From Hydrogenophaga sp. (lineage in GTDB: Bacteria; Pseudomonadota; Gammaproteobacteria; Burkholderiales; Burkholderiaceae_C), in NCBI GenBank assembly GCA_030653975.1, contig JAURYH010000005.1:1-64000 (forward strand): 64,000 bases of DNA, read 5' to 3'. The translations under genes and the position numbers were made by a program. Shown in pieces: positions 61,838 to 64,000 of the stretch (position 1 is its first letter; each line of letters starts with the position of its first letter). The notes under the pieces were generated by a model. The model searched no databases. It was not told where the DNA came from and saw only the letters and a list, made by a program, of their open reading frames with translations.

Positions 61838-62196
61838 TGAATGCTGTCCCGTGGTCGCCTGCGCGCGGTGGTTGCGTGAGGTTGTCAGGACCGGCGCCGG
61901 TGCGCAGTGCGCAGTTTGACCACGGCCTTGGCCACCGCACGCGCCACGTTGCGGGTTTCAATTTTCACCCGGGCAGGTGCCTTCGTTGCGCGCCGAGCCG
62001 CAGACCCGCGGCACCCGTGATCGCGTGGCCGGGTCCGGCCAGCGCGATAGCGTGGCATCCAGCGAATCCAAATCAAGGTCAACCCCCGGCTGGAAATTCT
62101 GGGGAGTCCAGTCTGGGCGCATGGCGCGGGTGCGTCTGTGTGACAGCCCACCCAAGCCTGGCGGGCGTGGCCGCGCGGGCTTTCAACGGGTCCGGG

Positions 62197-62580
62197 TCAG
62201 GCCGGGGCCCACCACCAGCCCGCCATCTTCATGCCGAGCACGGTGAGCAGCAGCGAGCCGAACAGATGCAGGCCCGCGGTACCGGTGGCCAGCAGCCAGC
62301 GGCCGTGTTGCAGCATGCTCACCACCTCCACCGAGAAGGTGGAAAACGTGGTCAGCGCGCCCAGAAAGCCCGTCACGATGGCGAGCCGCCAGGCCGGGTC
62401 GAGCTGCGTCTGGCTCTGGAAGAACACCACCGCCACCCCCACCAGCCAGGCCCCGGTCCAGTTGGCCGTCAGGGTCCCCCAGGGCAACACGGCATGGCCC
62501 TGGTTGAGCCAGAGGCTGAGCTGCCAGCGCGAGAGCGCGCCGATGCTGGCACCGAGGCTGATGGCGATGACTTGCAGCAT
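62197..62580 (-). CDS. crcB: Fluoride channel CrcB/FluC
   Basis: GASIGALSRW, GTLTANWTGAWLVG, GFLGALTTFSTFSVE. Confidence 0.95.
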   Translation of the reverse strand: MLQVIAISLGASIGALSRWQLSLWLNQGHAVLPWGTLTANWTGAWLVGVAVVFFQSQTQLDPAWRLAIVTGFLGALTTFSTFSVEVVSMLQHGRWLLATGTAGLHLFGSLLLTVLGMKMAGWWWAPA

Positions 62581-62594
62581 GGTTCAGTGGGGGG

Positions 62595-63599
62595 TCAAAA
62601 CGGCGGATCGTCGTCGCCCACGGCGGTGACGGCTTCCTGCCTGGGCTTCGCCGGCGCGGTCGCCGGCGCATCGGGCATCGCCATGCCGGGCACGATCTCG
62701 CCGCCCAAGGCTTCGATGAGTTCGGGGATCAGCTTGCCCAGCTCGCCGGTGCTCAGCGCCACGTCGGTGTCGAAACCGCTCTCGCCATCGTCGGCGCGGT
62801 CGTCGAACACGCCTTCAAGAAACGCGAGCTTCTTGAGCTGCAGGGACTCGGTGAGAACAAAGCCGATGCGGCCTTCCCAGCTCATGGCCAGGCGCGTGGG
62901 CAGCTTGCCCTCGGTGATGTGCTTGCGCACCTCGTCGGTGGCGAGGTTGTGGCGGGTGAACTTCACGACCGACTTCTCTTCATCGCCCGATTTCAGCTCG
63001 CACTCGCGCTCCACCGAGAAGCCGCCGGGCGCGCCGCCTTCGTCTTCGTCGGACACCGGGGCCGAGAGCCACGAGGTCATCGCGGTCTGCGGTGTGACAG
63101 CGGTCTGCAGCAGGGTGAGGGACAGGTCGTTGAAGGCGTTGACCAGCGCGGTCACCAGTTCGTCGAGCTTGCCCTGGCTGCTGGCGTCTGTGACCAGCAG
63201 GCCGTTGGCCAGGTCGATCCAGACCCAGACGCTCATGCGGCGCGGAAAGGCCTGCGGCAGCAGGGACAGCAGCGCGTCTTCGCGCAACTCCTTCATCTGC
63301 TTCTTGCCGGGCTTGCGACCGGTGGTGGCCTCGATGTGTTCGGCTTCTTCATCCGCCTTTTCGCGCACCACCGAACCAGGCACGGCCTTGGTCTCGATCA
63401 TCAGCTTGAGGATGCGCTGTCCGGCCACGGACTCGGCCAGCGGGCCATGCGCCTCGCCGCGCGGCTCGACCCAGCCCACGGCCTTGTCCTGCGTGGCACC
63501 GCAGGGCACAAAACGGGCCACGTCGAGCGCGGTTTCCATCGACTCCAGCGTCGCCGTCCAGCCGGGCGCGATGCGGTAGATCGTTACATTCTTGAACAC
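62595..63599 (-). CDS. rdgC: Recombination-associated protein RdgC
   Basis: MFKNVTIYRIAPGW...; ALSWEGRIGFVLTESLQLKKL-type C-terminal region. Confidence 0.95.
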   Translation of the reverse strand: MFKNVTIYRIAPGWTATLESMETALDVARFVPCGATQDKAVGWVEPRGEAHGPLAESVAGQRILKLMIETKAVPGSVVREKADEEAEHIEATTGRKPGKKQMKELREDALLSLLPQAFPRRMSVWVWIDLANGLLVTDASSQGKLDELVTALVNAFNDLSLTLLQTAVTPQTAMTSWLSAPVSDEDEGGAPGGFSVERECELKSGDEEKSVVKFTRHNLATDEVRKHITEGKLPTRLAMSWEGRIGFVLTESLQLKKLAFLEGVFDDRADDGESGFDTDVALSTGELGKLIPELIEALGGEIVPGMAMPDAPATAPAKPRQEAVTAVGDDDPPF

Positions 63600-63705
63600 G
63601 AAAATCCTTGGGTTGTGCCGGTGCGTTGTGGGCCGGCGCCCCGTCCCGACAGCGGGAGAGGGTTGGGGTGAGGGGCTTTGATGATACCCAGCCCAATCCC
63701 GGGGG

Positions 63706-64000
63706 TCAGACCAGTGCGGTCAGCGGTGCGAGCCGGTAGCCTGCCACTTCCAGCGCGAGGCGGATCTGCTGCGCCGAGGCCACAGCGTCGGGCCCGTCGC
63801 CGTGCACGCAGATGCTGTGAATGGGGGTCGGCAGGCGCTGGCCGTCGGCGGTGACGATGCCGCCGGCGTCGAGCATGCGCAGCACGTGTTGCACGCAGGC
63901 GGGCGCGTCGTGCAGCACGGCGCCGGGCTGTGAGCGCGGCGTGAGCTGACCGTCGCCCTGGTAGCTGCGGTCGGCAAACACCTCGCGACCCACGCGCAGG
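63706..64000 (-). CDS. pxpA: 5-oxoprolinase subunit A PxpA (LamB/YcsF), partial at window edge
   Basis: VFADRSYQGDGQLTPRSQPGAVLHD...ICVHGDGPDAVASAQQIR. Confidence 0.9.
   Translation of the reverse strand, partial: LRVGREVFADRSYQGDGQLTPRSQPGAVLHDAPACVQHVLRMLDAGGIVTADGQRLPTPIHSICVHGDGPDAVASAQQIRLALEVAGYRLAPLTALV

Noticed and set aside
61885-62155. Short overlapping minus-strand ORFs (65-88 aa)
   Set aside because: Two frames each look partly protein-like (WTPQNFQPGVDLDLDSL; RVKIETRNVARAVAKAVVKL); could be a frameshifted small gene, but no recognised family, so not called.
62581-62594. Possible fluoride riboswitch before crcB
   Set aside because: Only 14 nt separate rdgC stop and crcB start; no room for the aptamer.

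Overview
High-GC (~67%) betaproteobacterial window, Comamonadaceae/Hydrogenophaga-like by gene content (inference). It is dominated by respiratory and oxidation gene clusters. (1) A nor locus on the minus strand: micro-ORF, diheme NorC-type fusion, norB, norQ, norD, orphan SdhB-like protein, DsrE-like protein; a ModE-like regulator is divergent. (2) A PQQ-dependent alcohol oxidation region (~8.3-40 kb): ExaC/AcoD-like aldehyde dehydrogenase, DUF779, cupin, AraC regulator, PqqU/YncD-like TonB receptor, PQQ-associated ABC transporter parts, beta-propeller, SoxYZ-like carrier, two metallo-beta-lactamase-fold relay proteins, a PQQ alcohol dehydrogenase with the DxD motif linked to lanthanide use, cytochromes, a hybrid kinase, pqqABCDE (including a 24-aa pqqA absent from the ORF track), a sigma54 activator, PedF-like cytochrome and MoxJ-like binding protein. 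(3) A bacterial tungsten-type aldehyde:ferredoxin oxidoreductase cluster (aorABC plus MoaD-like) with an AAA-less AcoR-like regulator. (4) An SQR-like protein, OsmC, NsrR and a nos cluster (DUF2946-nosZ-R-D-F-Y-L-L-cytochrome c-ApbE). (5) crcB, rdgC and a partial pxpA at the right edge. The most interesting items are: an ExbB/ExbD-like four-gene membrane module directly downstream of pqqE; a set of -24/-12 (sigma54) promoters with a shared upstream 17-bp motif that unites scattered PQQ loci; paired FNR-box plus ATTCA-N7-TGAAT promoters bracketing the nos cluster; and dispersed repeats, one of which overlaps the start of a coding sequence.
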